Shown in pieces: positions 8,838-17,667 of a stretch of 47,248 nucleotides of DNA. The DNA lies in contig DBBQ01000056.1 in NCBI GenBank assembly GCA_002292265.1, positions 96,322 through 143,569 of the forward strand, read 5' to 3'. The notes under the pieces were generated by a model that searched no databases, was not told the DNA's origin, and saw only the letters and a program-made list of their open reading frames with translations. Numbering within the stretch: position 1 is the stretch's first letter; the number at the start of each line of letters is the position of its first letter. Made by a program: the position numbers and the translations under genes. Source of the DNA: Flavobacteriaceae bacterium UBA980 (GTDB lineage: Bacteria > Bacteroidota > Bacteroidia > Flavobacteriales > Flavobacteriaceae).

Positions 8838-10064
8838 ATGAAGGACTCGGTTTTAAAATCTATCACAGCGCAACACAACGGCCCCATTTATGTGTATGAG
8901 GGCGCTAAGATCCAGCAGCAATACACACGGCTTAAAAATGCCTTTAGTGGCGTAGAAAGTTTACGCATTAATTACGCTTGTAAAGCTTTGTCCAATATTT
9001 CCATACTGAACCTGATGCGGTCCCTAGGTTCAGGATTGGATACCGTATCCATCCAAGAAGTACAATTGGGTCTCAAGGCAGGTTTTCGTGCAGAAGACAT
9101 CATTTTCACTCCCAATGGAGTTTCCATAGAAGAAATTGAACAGGTCGCTGCAATGGGGGTGCAAATCAACATTGACAACCTTTCCATCTTAGAACAATTT
9201 GGCACCAAACACCCCAATATTCCTATCTGTATTCGGATTAACCCCCATGTGATGGCAGGAGGAAACAGCAACATCTCGGTTGGACACATCGATTCTAAGT
9301 TTGGGATTTCTATTCATCAAACCCCGCACGTCCTTCGCATTGTAGAAAATACTGGAATGCACATCAATGGAGTGCACATGCACACGGGAAGTGATATACT
9401 AGACATTGAAGTCTTTTTGTATGCGGCAGAAATTTTATTTGATACCGCACTAAAATTTAAAGACTTAGACTTTTTAGACTTTGGAAGTGGGTTTAAAGTT
9501 CCTTATCGACCGGGAGATATCGAAACCAATATTGAAGAATTAGGCGAAAAACTCACCGAACGCTTCCATCGTTTTTGTGAGACCTATGGGAAAGATCTGG
9601 AATTGGCCTTTGAACCCGGGAAGTTTTTGGTCAGCGAGGCCGGCTATTTCCTCACTAAAGTGAACGCTGTAAAACAAACAACCTCTACCGTTTTTGCTCA
9701 AGTGGACTCTGGGTTTAACCACCTCATCAGACCCATGTTATACGGTTCCCACCACGAAATTTCAAACATTTCCAATCCCAAAGGTAAAGAACGCTTTTAT
9801 ACCGTAGTGGGGTATATCTGCGAAACCGACACCTTTGGCAGCAATCGTAAAATTGCTGAAATTTCAGAAGGAGATGTCTTGGCTTTTAAAAACGCAGGCG
9901 CCTACTGTTTTACTATGGCAAGTAATTACAATTCACGTTTCCGCCCTGCTGAAGTGCTTTGGTATGAGGGAGAAGCTCATCTGATTCGAAAAGAAGAAAA
10001 CTTTGAGGATTTAGTCCAAAATCAAATACTGATTGATTTTAAAGAAAAGGTGGAGGCTAATTGA
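8838..10064 (+). CDS. lysA: Diaminopimelate decarboxylase
   Basis: LysA removes CO2 from meso-diaminopimelate to give L-lysine, the final step of the pathway, using PLP in the cytoplasm. The 408-residue protein is a group IV decarboxylase: an alanine-racemase-like barrel with the PLP lysine at Lys49 (NYACKAL), the HMHTGSDI phosphate-binding turn near 180, and the LDFGSGFKV strand. The C-terminal beta domain carries the CETDTF motif, with the active-site Cys from the partner subunit, and GAYCFTMASNYN. The start follows a well-formed promoter by 18 bases. The 3' end overlaps the convergent NMO/FabK gene by 8 bases, so each message may be antisense to the end of the other. Confidence 0.96.
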   Translation: MKDSVLKSITAQHNGPIYVYEGAKIQQQYTRLKNAFSGVESLRINYACKALSNISILNLMRSLGSGLDTVSIQEVQLGLKAGFRAEDIIFTPNGVSIEEIEQVAAMGVQINIDNLSILEQFGTKHPNIPICIRINPHVMAGGNSNISVGHIDSKFGISIHQTPHVLRIVENTGMHINGVHMHTGSDILDIEVFLYAAEILFDTALKFKDLDFLDFGSGFKVPYRPGDIETNIEELGEKLTERFHRFCETYGKDLELAFEPGKFLVSEAGYFLTKVNAVKQTTSTVFAQVDSGFNHLIRPMLYGSHHEISNISNPKGKERFYTVVGYICETDTFGSNRKIAEISEGDVLAFKNAGAYCFTMASNYNSRFRPAEVLWYEGEAHLIRKEENFEDLVQNQILIDFKEKVEAN

Positions 10065-11001
10065 TCTTTTTCAACCTTTCCAACGTTTGGTTATAGGTTT
10101 GAATAAATTCCGTAACTATTTCTGCTGCAGGGGTTATGGTGTCAATTTGAGCGGCTACTTGGCCTATTTCCAGTTCCCCTTCTACTAGATCTCCTTCAAA
10201 CATCCCTTTTTTGGCACGTCCTCTGCCTAAGGCTTTTCGTAGGGCTACCGCATCTGCTCCGTTTTCGTAAAGGGCCTGAATTTTTTCGAAGAAAGGATTT
10301 TTTAACATCCGTACTGGAGTGACTTCTTTTAGGGTAAGAACGGTGCTCCCCTGTTCCGCTTTCAGCACTTCCTGTTTAAAATATTCATGAGAAGAAGCTT
10401 CAGGTGTGGCGACAAAGCGCGAGCCTACCTGTACTGCATCTGCTCCCAAAGCCATTGCCGCTAGCATAGCGGCACCCGAACCAATCCCTCCTGCGGCAAT
10501 CAATGGGATGTGTATCGCTTTTTTTACTAACGGAATAAGGGTCATTGTGGTTGTTTCCTCTCTGCCGTTGTGTCCGCCCGCTTCGAAACCTTCGGCAACC
10601 ACCGCATCTACACCGCAGTCTTGTGCTTTTAAGGCAAACTTTTTTGAGCTTACCACGTGAACCACGGTACACCCGTATTCCTTTAGATGGGCTGTCCACA
10701 AGTTGGGATTCCCTGCAGCGGTAAAGACAATGGGTACCTTTTCCTCTACAATTACTTGCATCAACAAATCAATATCGGGATACAACAAAGGGACGTTTAC
10801 TCCAAAAGGTTTTGAGGTTGCTGCCTTACACTTTTGAATGTGCTCTCGCAGTACCTCAGGATACATAGAGCCCGCGCCCAATAATCCCAAACCACCGGCA
10901 TTACTTACCGCTGAAGCCAAACGCCAACCGCTGGCCCAGACCATACCCGCTTGGATAATGGGATACTGGATGCCCAGCAGCTTGCAAATTGGATTTTCCA
11001 T
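10057..11001 (-). CDS. NMO/FabK-family FMN flavoprotein (nitronate monooxygenase or enoyl-ACP reductase II-like)
   Basis: A 314-residue FMN-dependent TIM barrel. Motifs include PIIQAGMVWASGWRLASAVS near 14-33, the strand DAVVAEGFEAGGHNG near 133-147 that carries the catalytic or flavin-contact His of this family, IPLIAAGGIGSG, and GADAVQVGSRFVATPE for phosphate binding. These motifs are shared by nitronate monooxygenases, which detoxify propionate-3-nitronate, and FabK-type enoyl-ACP reductases; I cannot separate them by sequence alone. The start overlaps the stop of the isomerase gene (TAATG, one base), implying translational coupling in the four-gene minus-strand run. A role in fatty-acid synthesis or nitronate detoxification is therefore possible but not settled. 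Confidence 0.85.
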   Translation of the reverse strand: MENPICKLLGIQYPIIQAGMVWASGWRLASAVSNAGGLGLLGAGSMYPEVLREHIQKCKAATSKPFGVNVPLLYPDIDLLMQVIVEEKVPIVFTAAGNPNLWTAHLKEYGCTVVHVVSSKKFALKAQDCGVDAVVAEGFEAGGHNGREETTTMTLIPLVKKAIHIPLIAAGGIGSGAAMLAAMALGADAVQVGSRFVATPEASSHEYFKQEVLKAEQGSTVLTLKEVTPVRMLKNPFFEKIQALYENGADAVALRKALGRGRAKKGMFEGDLVEGELEIGQVAAQIDTITPAAEIVTEFIQTYNQTLERLKKIN

Positions 11002-11915
11002 TAAAGAAACTGATCCACTTTTTGGTATGCTTTGATCACGGCCAATTCGCCTTCTTTTCCCGAATTGAAATTACCGTGTTCCATTCCTAAAATCCCATCG
11101 AAACCTCTGCTGTGAATGTATTTAAAAACATTGGTGTAGTTGATTTCTCCCGTGGTGGGCTCTTTTCTACCCGGATTGTCTCCAATCTGAAAATATCCGA
11201 TTTCATCCCAGCATTGTTCGATGTTGGGAATTAGGTTCCCTTCCTGGATCTGCTGGTGGTAAATGTCAAATAAAATTTTACAGGAGGGAGAGTCAACGGC
11301 TTTACAAATTTCGAACGCCTGAGGGCTTTCCGATAAAAACAAGCCCGGGTGGTTTCTAAAATTTAGAGGTTCCAAAACCATGACAAGCCCGTGTGGCTCC
11401 AGCAAAGCGGAAGCCTGTTTTAAACTTTCCACTACGTGCGCCGTTTGATACGCCCTATTCTGTCTTAAATCCACATGTCCCGGAACTACAGTCATCCATT
11501 TCGCATTGACGCGTTTGGCCACTGGGATGGCTTTTTTGATATACTCCAAAAACTCCGCTCGTAAAGTAGCATCACCACTGGCCAAATTGGGTTTTTGCCA
11601 ATAAATCTGATGTGCTACAAAAACGCCCATACGGAGGCCTCTTTTTTCCATAGTTACGGCCATTTTTTCTTGAAGAGCCACCTCTCTATTTCGCATGTCA
11701 TTGTCTTCAAAAGCAGTAAAACCTTGATCTGCCATAAAATTGAGCTGATCAATTGGGTCCTCCCCAGCATGATGACGAAACATACCCAGATGGGGGGCGT
11801 AATGCAAATTGTATTTGTAAGACCCAGCCGCTTCAGTTGTACCAGCCCAAAGGGGCGTTGCTGCTAATCCTACCCCTGCTAAGGCAGATGCTTTAGTAAA
11901 ATTTCTTCGGTTCAT
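11001..11915 (-). CDS. Tat-type hydroxypyruvate isomerase-like TIM barrel protein
   Basis: A 304-residue sugar-isomerase-fold protein (AP-endonuclease-2/xylose-isomerase-like). The N-terminus MNRRNFTKASALAGVGLAA is a twin-arginine signal (Arg3-Arg4), placing it outside the cytoplasm if functional. The metal and substrate positions typical of Hyi are present: VLEPLNF with Glu, ILFDIYHQQ, and the Hyi-like IGDNPGRKEPTTGEINY followed by GMEHGNF. Characterised Hyi enzymes interconvert hydroxypyruvate and tartronate semialdehyde, but many exported homologues act on unknown sugars or keto acids. It starts one base after the Gfo/Idh gene ends, which suggests that the two enzymes act on the same exported-side substrate. 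Confidence 0.87.
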   Translation of the reverse strand: MNRRNFTKASALAGVGLAATPLWAGTTEAAGSYKYNLHYAPHLGMFRHHAGEDPIDQLNFMADQGFTAFEDNDMRNREVALQEKMAVTMEKRGLRMGVFVAHQIYWQKPNLASGDATLRAEFLEYIKKAIPVAKRVNAKWMTVVPGHVDLRQNRAYQTAHVVESLKQASALLEPHGLVMVLEPLNFRNHPGLFLSESPQAFEICKAVDSPSCKILFDIYHQQIQEGNLIPNIEQCWDEIGYFQIGDNPGRKEPTTGEINYTNVFKYIHSRGFDGILGMEHGNFNSGKEGELAVIKAYQKVDQFL

Positions 11916-11916
11916 C

Positions 11917-13251
11917 TTATATCATTTTAGTTTTTCCGGGAGTAGGAATTGGGTAATTCCCTTCTGAATCTGGGACTGAAGGTGGTGTTGAGTCCCAAGT
12001 TACTGTTTCTGGCATCAAGTGAAGTTCAGAATTTAAAGCCTCTTCTAAAGTGATTTTTTTACCGGTATAAGTTGCCATTCTACCCAAGATTGCTGTTAGT
12101 GTGCTCATCGCTCCGTTTTCAGCATCTGCTATGACTCCTCCGTTTCGAATTGAAGCAAACAATCGATCGTGTTCTACCTGATAGGGATTTGAATCTTCTC
12201 CCCACTTTCTAGGATATTTGTACTGGCTATTTCCTTCCAAATCTGTGATTAGTCCTTTGCCTATTTCAACACTTCCTTGGGTTCCTTGGAAGACCTCATC
12301 CACACGTCGCATTGTTCCGGGAATATGTCGACACTGACTGGAGATTACGGCACCACTGGCATAAGTGAACTCTACAAAGTGATGGTCAAAAATTTCACCG
12401 TGGTCTTTCCCGTTGCGTACTTGACGCCCGCCCATCCCTTGTGCAGAAACGGGATAATCACCAATAAACCAGTTGGCAACATCGATGTTGTGAATGTGCT
12501 GTTCTAAGATATGATCTCCACACAACCAGTTGAAGTAATACCAATTGCGCATTTGATATTCCAATTCGCTTTGACCCGCTTGACGCTTTTTTACCCAGAC
12601 ACCCGCATCGTTCCAATAGACTTGGCCGCTTCGAATCTTTCCTATCGCGCCTTGGTCAATGCGTTGTTTTATATCGATGTATTTGGTTTGATAGTGACGC
12701 TGTAAGCCCACCACTACATTTAGCTTTTTGGCTTTTGCAATTTTTGCAGTAGCTAAAACTTTTCGAATCCCCACGGGATCCGTAGCGACGGGTTTTTCCA
12801 TGAAGACGTGTTTGTCATTGGCAATGGCGTATTCGAAGTGATAAGGTCGAAAACCGGGAGGGGTGGTCAAAATCACAACATCTGCCAGATCAATGGCTTT
12901 TTTATACGCATCGAAACCTACAAAACGATTTTTTTCTTTGACCTCAATCTTTTTTTTGCCGTCAAAGTGGTCTTTTATTCCATTTAAACTTTTTTCGATT
13001 CGATCAGCAAAAGCATCTGCCATAGCGACCAATTCTACATTTTCATCAGCGGTTAGTGCTTGGACAGCGGCTCCAGAACCTCTTCCTCCGCAACCGATAA
13101 GGGCCAATTTTAATTTCTTTGCTCCATAAACGTTGGCCATCGCCTCCACGGATAAGGGAACCGTCAGTAGTCCACTCGTTGCTAAAGCTGTTTTTTGAAC
13201 AAAAGAACGACGGGATGTCTCGTAATTCTTTAAAGTGTCTTTGTTTTTCAT
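11917..13251 (-). CDS. Tat-type Gfo/Idh/MocA family oxidoreductase
   Basis: A 444-residue NAD(P)-dependent oxidoreductase with a twin-arginine leader (Arg14-Arg15 in ETSRRSFVQKTALATSG). The Rossmann fold starts at about 48 with LALIGCGGRGSG (GxGxxG-like), followed by VILTTPPGFRPYH and the conserved FMEKPVATDP with its catalytic-region lysine. The C-terminal alpha/beta domain includes DHILEQHIHNIDVANW, giving the His-containing helix of the family. Family members with tightly bound cofactor are exported by Tat and oxidise or epimerise sugars and polyols (glucose-fructose oxidoreductase is the classic). It sits between the SUMF1-fold and Hyi-like genes with gaps of 10 and 1 bases, so one operon is likely. 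The substrate is unknown. Confidence 0.9.
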   Translation of the reverse strand: MKNKDTLKNYETSRRSFVQKTALATSGLLTVPLSVEAMANVYGAKKLKLALIGCGGRGSGAAVQALTADENVELVAMADAFADRIEKSLNGIKDHFDGKKKIEVKEKNRFVGFDAYKKAIDLADVVILTTPPGFRPYHFEYAIANDKHVFMEKPVATDPVGIRKVLATAKIAKAKKLNVVVGLQRHYQTKYIDIKQRIDQGAIGKIRSGQVYWNDAGVWVKKRQAGQSELEYQMRNWYYFNWLCGDHILEQHIHNIDVANWFIGDYPVSAQGMGGRQVRNGKDHGEIFDHHFVEFTYASGAVISSQCRHIPGTMRRVDEVFQGTQGSVEIGKGLITDLEGNSQYKYPRKWGEDSNPYQVEHDRLFASIRNGGVIADAENGAMSTLTAILGRMATYTGKKITLEEALNSELHLMPETVTWDSTPPSVPDSEGNYPIPTPGKTKMI

Positions 13252-13261
13252 CTTTGTCTGT

Positions 13262-14236
13262 TTAAGGTGTTGATTCGTAATTCCAATATTTTCGTTGTTC
13301 TTCTTCAGTAGGAGTCTTTACAGGACGTACCACTCGAAAGCCCACAAAGGGCGCATCGGTATGCCACCATTTGCTTTTTGGGATTTGGGGATCGCGCATT
13401 TTCCATTTTTTGGTAGAAGGCCTTCGCGCAGCAGAGCGCAACCGTTTGGGCGCATCCATCCAAGAGCCTCCTCGAACTACTTTAGGGTAGATTTTTGAAG
13501 GTTCCTGAAAAGGGTTTTTTACTAATTCTTTTCTTGTTCTATAAGAAGTAGGTACATATTGATCTAGGGTCCATTCTGCAACATTGCCGTGCATATCGTA
13601 CAAGCCCCAAGCGTTGGGCTTTTTGGTTCCTACTGGTTGGTATTTGTCATCACTGTTGGAAGCATACCAGGCATATTCCCCTAGGTTTTCAGTTGTGTTT
13701 CCAAAAGAATAAGAGGTAGTACTCCCTGCTCTGCAGGCATATTCCCATTCCGCCTCTGTGGGCAAACGATAAAAATGTCCTGTCATGGCAGACAACCACT
13801 CGCAAAATTTTACTGCTGCCAATTGAGTCATACAGATGGCAGGGTATCCCTCTATTCCCATTCCAAAACTCATTTCTACATAGGGTGTTGTCGCACCAGA
13901 AACTGCGTCCACATCAATTTGTACATCGCTTGAAGGGCTCTTTTTTACTTGATAGACATCCAATTCTCTACTTACAAATAAATTGTACAGATCCCATGTA
14001 ACTTCAAATTGTCCCATCCAAAAAGCATCCAAAGTGACTTCATGTTGGGGGCCTTCATCTCCAAAATGCCCTACTTCTGACTTGGAACTACCCATTGTAA
14101 AAGTCCCCACTTTGACAAAGACTAAATCCAAAGAATGATCTGTTCCCGGTAAGGTTTCCGTAAAATTTTCTTGGGCCGTTGAAAACAAAAATCCGGAAAC
14201 AAAAAATAAAAAAAACAGTTTTGATTTGATATGCAT
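13262..14236 (-). CDS. Exported SUMF1/FGE-fold protein lacking the catalytic cysteines
   Basis: A 324-residue secreted protein with signal peptide 1-21. The formylglycine-generating-enzyme fold runs from VKVGTFTMGSSKSEVGHFGDEGP to GFRVVRP, with PVxxVTWxxA-like features (AICMTQLAAVKFCEWLS), RLPTEAEWEYACRAG, DMHGNVAEWTLD and RGGSWMDAPKRLRSAARR. In true sulfatase-activating enzymes two cysteines lie around the last motif (pattern C-x-R-Y-R-x-A-A-R, then F-R-C). Here these positions are Pro/Ala (DAPKRLRSAAR) and Val (FRVVR), so formylglycine synthesis is unlikely, and no sulfatase is in the window. It may bind or modify another ligand. As first gene of the minus-strand run it shares the divergent control region with susC. 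Confidence 0.88.
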   Translation of the reverse strand: MHIKSKLFFLFFVSGFLFSTAQENFTETLPGTDHSLDLVFVKVGTFTMGSSKSEVGHFGDEGPQHEVTLDAFWMGQFEVTWDLYNLFVSRELDVYQVKKSPSSDVQIDVDAVSGATTPYVEMSFGMGIEGYPAICMTQLAAVKFCEWLSAMTGHFYRLPTEAEWEYACRAGSTTSYSFGNTTENLGEYAWYASNSDDKYQPVGTKKPNAWGLYDMHGNVAEWTLDQYVPTSYRTRKELVKNPFQEPSKIYPKVVRGGSWMDAPKRLRSAARRPSTKKWKMRDPQIPKSKWWHTDAPFVGFRVVRPVKTPTEEEQRKYWNYESTP

Positions 14237-14502
14237 ATCATCTAATTCACCATAAATCTATAAAGAAAAAAAATGTATCCAAACAAAACCTATTCAAATT
14301 CAATATTTAGCACTAAGAAGACTGAAAAACACACTCTTTGTTTAACGTTTTCGGAATTTATGGTATACGATACTGTGAAATCTTATCTTTTTTTATATTT
14401 GTTTTAACAAATTAAAATTATATAACTATAATTACAGTATCTTTAAAAAATGGTAACATTTTCAACTAGGGATGTCATGATTAACTAAAACAATTAATCC
14501 AA
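14237..14502. promoter_or_regulatory. Divergent control region between the SUMF1-fold gene and susC
   Basis: A 266-base AT-rich spacer with no gene. The plus strand has TATATTTG at 14394-14401, a full match to the Bacteroidota -7 box, about 100 bases before the susC ATG. Upstream at 17 bases there is only TGTG instead of TTTG, so the match is partial. No convincing minus-strand box, inverted repeat or riboswitch is visible. The long leader before susC would fit leader-level control, which is common in SusCD loci. Confidence 0.4.
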
Positions 14503-17500
14503 ATGAAAAAATTGAAATTTAAACATCTAATTTTTAGTCTCTTGTTTCTTGCAGCTGGTGTCCTATCGGCTCAACAAACTGTAACAGGAGCTGTTTCAGA
14601 TGAGACTGGGCCACTGCCTGGTGTAAGTGTATTGGAAAAAGGAACTTCCAATGGTGTTGTTTCTGATTTTGATGGGAATTATTCTATAACGGTGTCCAGT
14701 GCGGATGCCATTCTTGAGTTTTCCTATTTGGGATTTCTTACCCAAGAGGTAACAGCCAACTCTGATCAAATTAATGTTATTTTAGTCGAAGGGTCTAATG
14801 AATTAGAGGAAGTTGTTGTAACAGGATATGGAACTCAGAAGAAAGCGACTTTAACAGGATCTATTGCTACCATTGGTGGTGAAGACCTAGAAAAATCTTC
14901 TTCTCCCAACTTAGGAACAGCATTGGCAGGTAAGGTTGCAGGTCTTTATATAGATACCGGCAATGGAGCTCCTGGAGCTGACAACCCAGCGATTCGAGTT
15001 CGGGGGACAAACACCTTTAATAACTCATCTGCTCTTATTGTAATTGATGGAATTCCAAATCGTGCCGGAGGACTTGCTCGAATCAATCCTGCTGACATAG
15101 AAAGTATTTCTGTACTTAAAGATGCATCAGCAGCCATATATGGTGCTCGTGCAGCGAATGGAGTAATCTTAATTACCACAAAAAGAGGTAAAGAGGGTAA
15201 GGCGAAAGTAAAAATTACGTCAAACTACGGATGGCAAAACTTTACAACGACTCCTGATATGCTTACAGGTGCTGAGTATATGGACTTGGTAAACCTATTA
15301 AATGTTTACAAGCTTCCTGTAGGAGAATGGCAAGCAGCAAATGCAGTAAGAGGATTGCCTTTTACTCGTCCTAATGGTGAGGTGTTAAATCCAACGTATT
15401 CTCAAGATCGTATTCAAAATACGGCTACTGGAACAGACTTGTGGAACTATCCTGATACAGACTGGATGGAGGAAGTGCAACGAAAAAATGCACCCACTAC
15501 AAGACAGAACGTTCAAATTTCCGGAGGAGATGAAAACGTGACTTATTTAGCTTCTGCCGGATATCTTAGACAAGATGTAAACTTTAAAAACGCACCTAAA
15601 GGATTTACTCAGTACGATCTTCGATTAAATTTAGATGCCAAGATCAACGATTTTTTAAGTGTTGATGTAGGTCTATATTCTAGACAAGAAGAAAACTTAA
15701 CGTCTACAAACGCCCCTTCAAATGTTTTCAATGATTTAGTTCGTCAATATCCATGGTTTCCCGCCTACTGGCCTACTGGAGAGTATGGTCCTGATATTGA
15801 AAATGGTAACAACCCAGCTATTCGTGTAACGGATGAGCCAGGATATAATAATAGAAGCACCAATTTTGTTCAAAGTAATATTGGTATTGATTTTAACGTA
15901 CCGGGTGTAGAGGGTCTTTTGATCCGAGGTAATGTTTCCTATGACAAAATGAATTTTGATCAAAAATTATGGCAACGCCCTTGGCAGTTATATACTTGGG
16001 ACGGTGTAAACAAAGATTCATCAGGTTTAACGGCAGCTGATCGAGGACCAGGTGATCCAAGTTTAACACAAGATCACACTACTCTAACTGACATTACTGC
16101 AACAGTTAATGCCTCTTATGAGACCAGCTTTGGAGATCACTATCTGAAAGTTTTAGGAGGTATCACTCGGGAAGAGTCAGAACAGAGCTACATGAGAGCT
16201 TTCAAACGATTTTTCCTCTCTAATGACTTGGATCAGTTAAGCTTTGGAGGCCAAGATGGTCAGTTCAGTCAGGGTACTGGATATGAAATCGCTCGATTGA
16301 ACTATTATGGACGTATCAATTATAACTTTAAAGAGAAATACTTATTAGAGTTGTTATTCCGTTACGATGGATCGTATCTGTTTCCAGAAGAAACTCGTTA
16401 TGGATTCTTCCCTGGACTTTCGGCGGGATGGGTATTATCAGAGGAATCGTTCTTTGATGTTGGTTTCTTAGATTACTTCAAGTTAAAAGGATCTTGGGGA
16501 CAGTTAGGTAACGACAACGTTGCACCCTTTCAGTTCTTAGCGTCTTATGGTTTTTCTGCTACAAGTTTGGGTGACGTTGTTACTACAGCTTATGAGACGA
16601 AAGTTCCAAACCCCAACATTACTTGGGAAACACAGACCTCTCAAAACTTTGGATTTGATTTAAGAGCAGTAAACAATAGACTTTCTGTAGGTTTTGAAGT
16701 CTTCAGAAACTTAAGAGAGAATATCCTTACTTTACCGAATAAAACGCTCCCATCGTATAGTGGTATTACACCACCAGCACAAAATATCGGAGAATTCGAA
16801 AATAGAGGTATTGAAGTGACCGCTGGATTTAACGGAGAAACAAACTCTGGCTTGACCTATAATATTACATTCAATGTTAGTGATTCAAATAACAAATTGT
16901 TATTTGTCGATGAACCAGATCTAGCAGACCGCCCCTGGCAACGTGAAACGGGTGGTGAATTGGGAAGACCCCTTCGTTATAGATTTGATGGTGTTTTCCG
17001 ATCGCAAGCTGAAATTGATTCAGAAAGTCTAGACTACAGTGCTGTAGCGCCATTACTCAAACCTGGGGATGCTCGAGTTGAAGACATCGATGGAGATGGT
17101 AAAATTACACCTGCAGATAGAACACGTGTAGGTGGAAGTACATTTGCTGACACACAGTTTGGATTCAACACAGCAATGACATACAAGAACTTCGACTTTA
17201 ACATGTACTGGAATGGTGCAGCAGGAGGATATAACTCGTACGAATGGAGCTTTATGTCTGGAACTCTTGCCAATGTCCAACGTGATGTATTTGATCGTGC
17301 CTGGTCTTTAGATAATCCTAATGCTCCAGCTCCCCGTTTAGCGGATAGAGGTGACCAGTGGTATTCAGGTCAGACTGACTACGCTTTAATTACACGTGAT
17401 TTTATCAGATTAAAAACCTTAGAGTTAGGTTACAACTTTAGTGATTCAATCACAAGTAGAATAAATGCGGATAGCATACGACTTTCAGTTACAGGAACAA

Positions 17501-17658
17501 ACCTGATTACGATAACTGATTTCCCATTTGACCCTGAAGTTATTCAAAGTGGTGCTAATGTTAGCAACACAAGAGCAGCTGGTGGTGGATCTGTAAATAA
17601 TGGAGGTGCTTACCCACTATTGAAAACAATAATTACCGGAATACAAATAACCTTTTAA
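14503..17658 (+). CDS. SusC/RagA-family TonB-dependent outer-membrane transporter
   Basis: A 1051-residue outer-membrane importer for oligomeric ligands, powered by TonB and paired with the SusD lipoprotein. Domains in order: signal peptide ending near LSAQQ (residue about 24); carboxypeptidase-like regulatory domain about 26-95 (VTGAVSDETGPLPGVSVLEK); TonB box EEVVVTGYG at 102-110; plug about 115-230 with RVRGTNTFNNSSALIVIDGIP and the SusC signature SISVLKDASAAIYGARAANG; then a 22-strand barrel ending in an aromatic-terminated final strand (TGIQITF). An EF-like segment DIDGDGKITPADRTRVG near 862 is typical for SusC. Ten bases separate it from susD. No carbohydrase is adjacent, so the ligand class is open. 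Confidence 0.97.
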   Translation: MKKLKFKHLIFSLLFLAAGVLSAQQTVTGAVSDETGPLPGVSVLEKGTSNGVVSDFDGNYSITVSSADAILEFSYLGFLTQEVTANSDQINVILVEGSNELEEVVVTGYGTQKKATLTGSIATIGGEDLEKSSSPNLGTALAGKVAGLYIDTGNGAPGADNPAIRVRGTNTFNNSSALIVIDGIPNRAGGLARINPADIESISVLKDASAAIYGARAANGVILITTKRGKEGKAKVKITSNYGWQNFTTTPDMLTGAEYMDLVNLLNVYKLPVGEWQAANAVRGLPFTRPNGEVLNPTYSQDRIQNTATGTDLWNYPDTDWMEEVQRKNAPTTRQNVQISGGDENVTYLASAGYLRQDVNFKNAPKGFTQYDLRLNLDAKINDFLSVDVGLYSRQEENLTSTNAPSNVFNDLVRQYPWFPAYWPTGEYGPDIENGNNPAIRVTDEPGYNNRSTNFVQSNIGIDFNVPGVEGLLIRGNVSYDKMNFDQKLWQRPWQLYTWDGVNKDSSGLTAADRGPGDPSLTQDHTTLTDITATVNASYETSFGDHYLKVLGGITREESEQSYMRAFKRFFLSNDLDQLSFGGQDGQFSQGTGYEIARLNYYGRINYNFKEKYLLELLFRYDGSYLFPEETRYGFFPGLSAGWVLSEESFFDVGFLDYFKLKGSWGQLGNDNVAPFQFLASYGFSATSLGDVVTTAYETKVPNPNITWETQTSQNFGFDLRAVNNRLSVGFEVFRNLRENILTLPNKTLPSYSGITPPAQNIGEFENRGIEVTAGFNGETNSGLTYNITFNVSDSNNKLLFVDEPDLADRPWQRETGGELGRPLRYRFDGVFRSQAEIDSESLDYSAVAPLLKPGDARVEDIDGDGKITPADRTRVGGSTFADTQFGFNTAMTYKNFDFNMYWNGAAGGYNSYEWSFMSGTLANVQRDVFDRAWSLDNPNAPAPRLADRGDQWYSGQTDYALITRDFIRLKTLELGYNFSDSITSRINADSIRLSVTGTNLITITDFPFDPEVIQSGANVSNTRAAGGGSVNNGGAYPLLKTIITGIQITF

Positions 17659-17667
17659 TTTATAAAC

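Noticed and set aside
12863..13129. 88-codon plus-strand frame within the Gfo/Idh gene
   Set aside because: It is a mirror frame of a conserved coding sequence; no start context or domain supports it.
13262..14236. Sulfatase-maturation function for the SUMF1-fold protein
   Set aside because: The catalytic cysteine positions are replaced and there is no sulfatase gene in the window.
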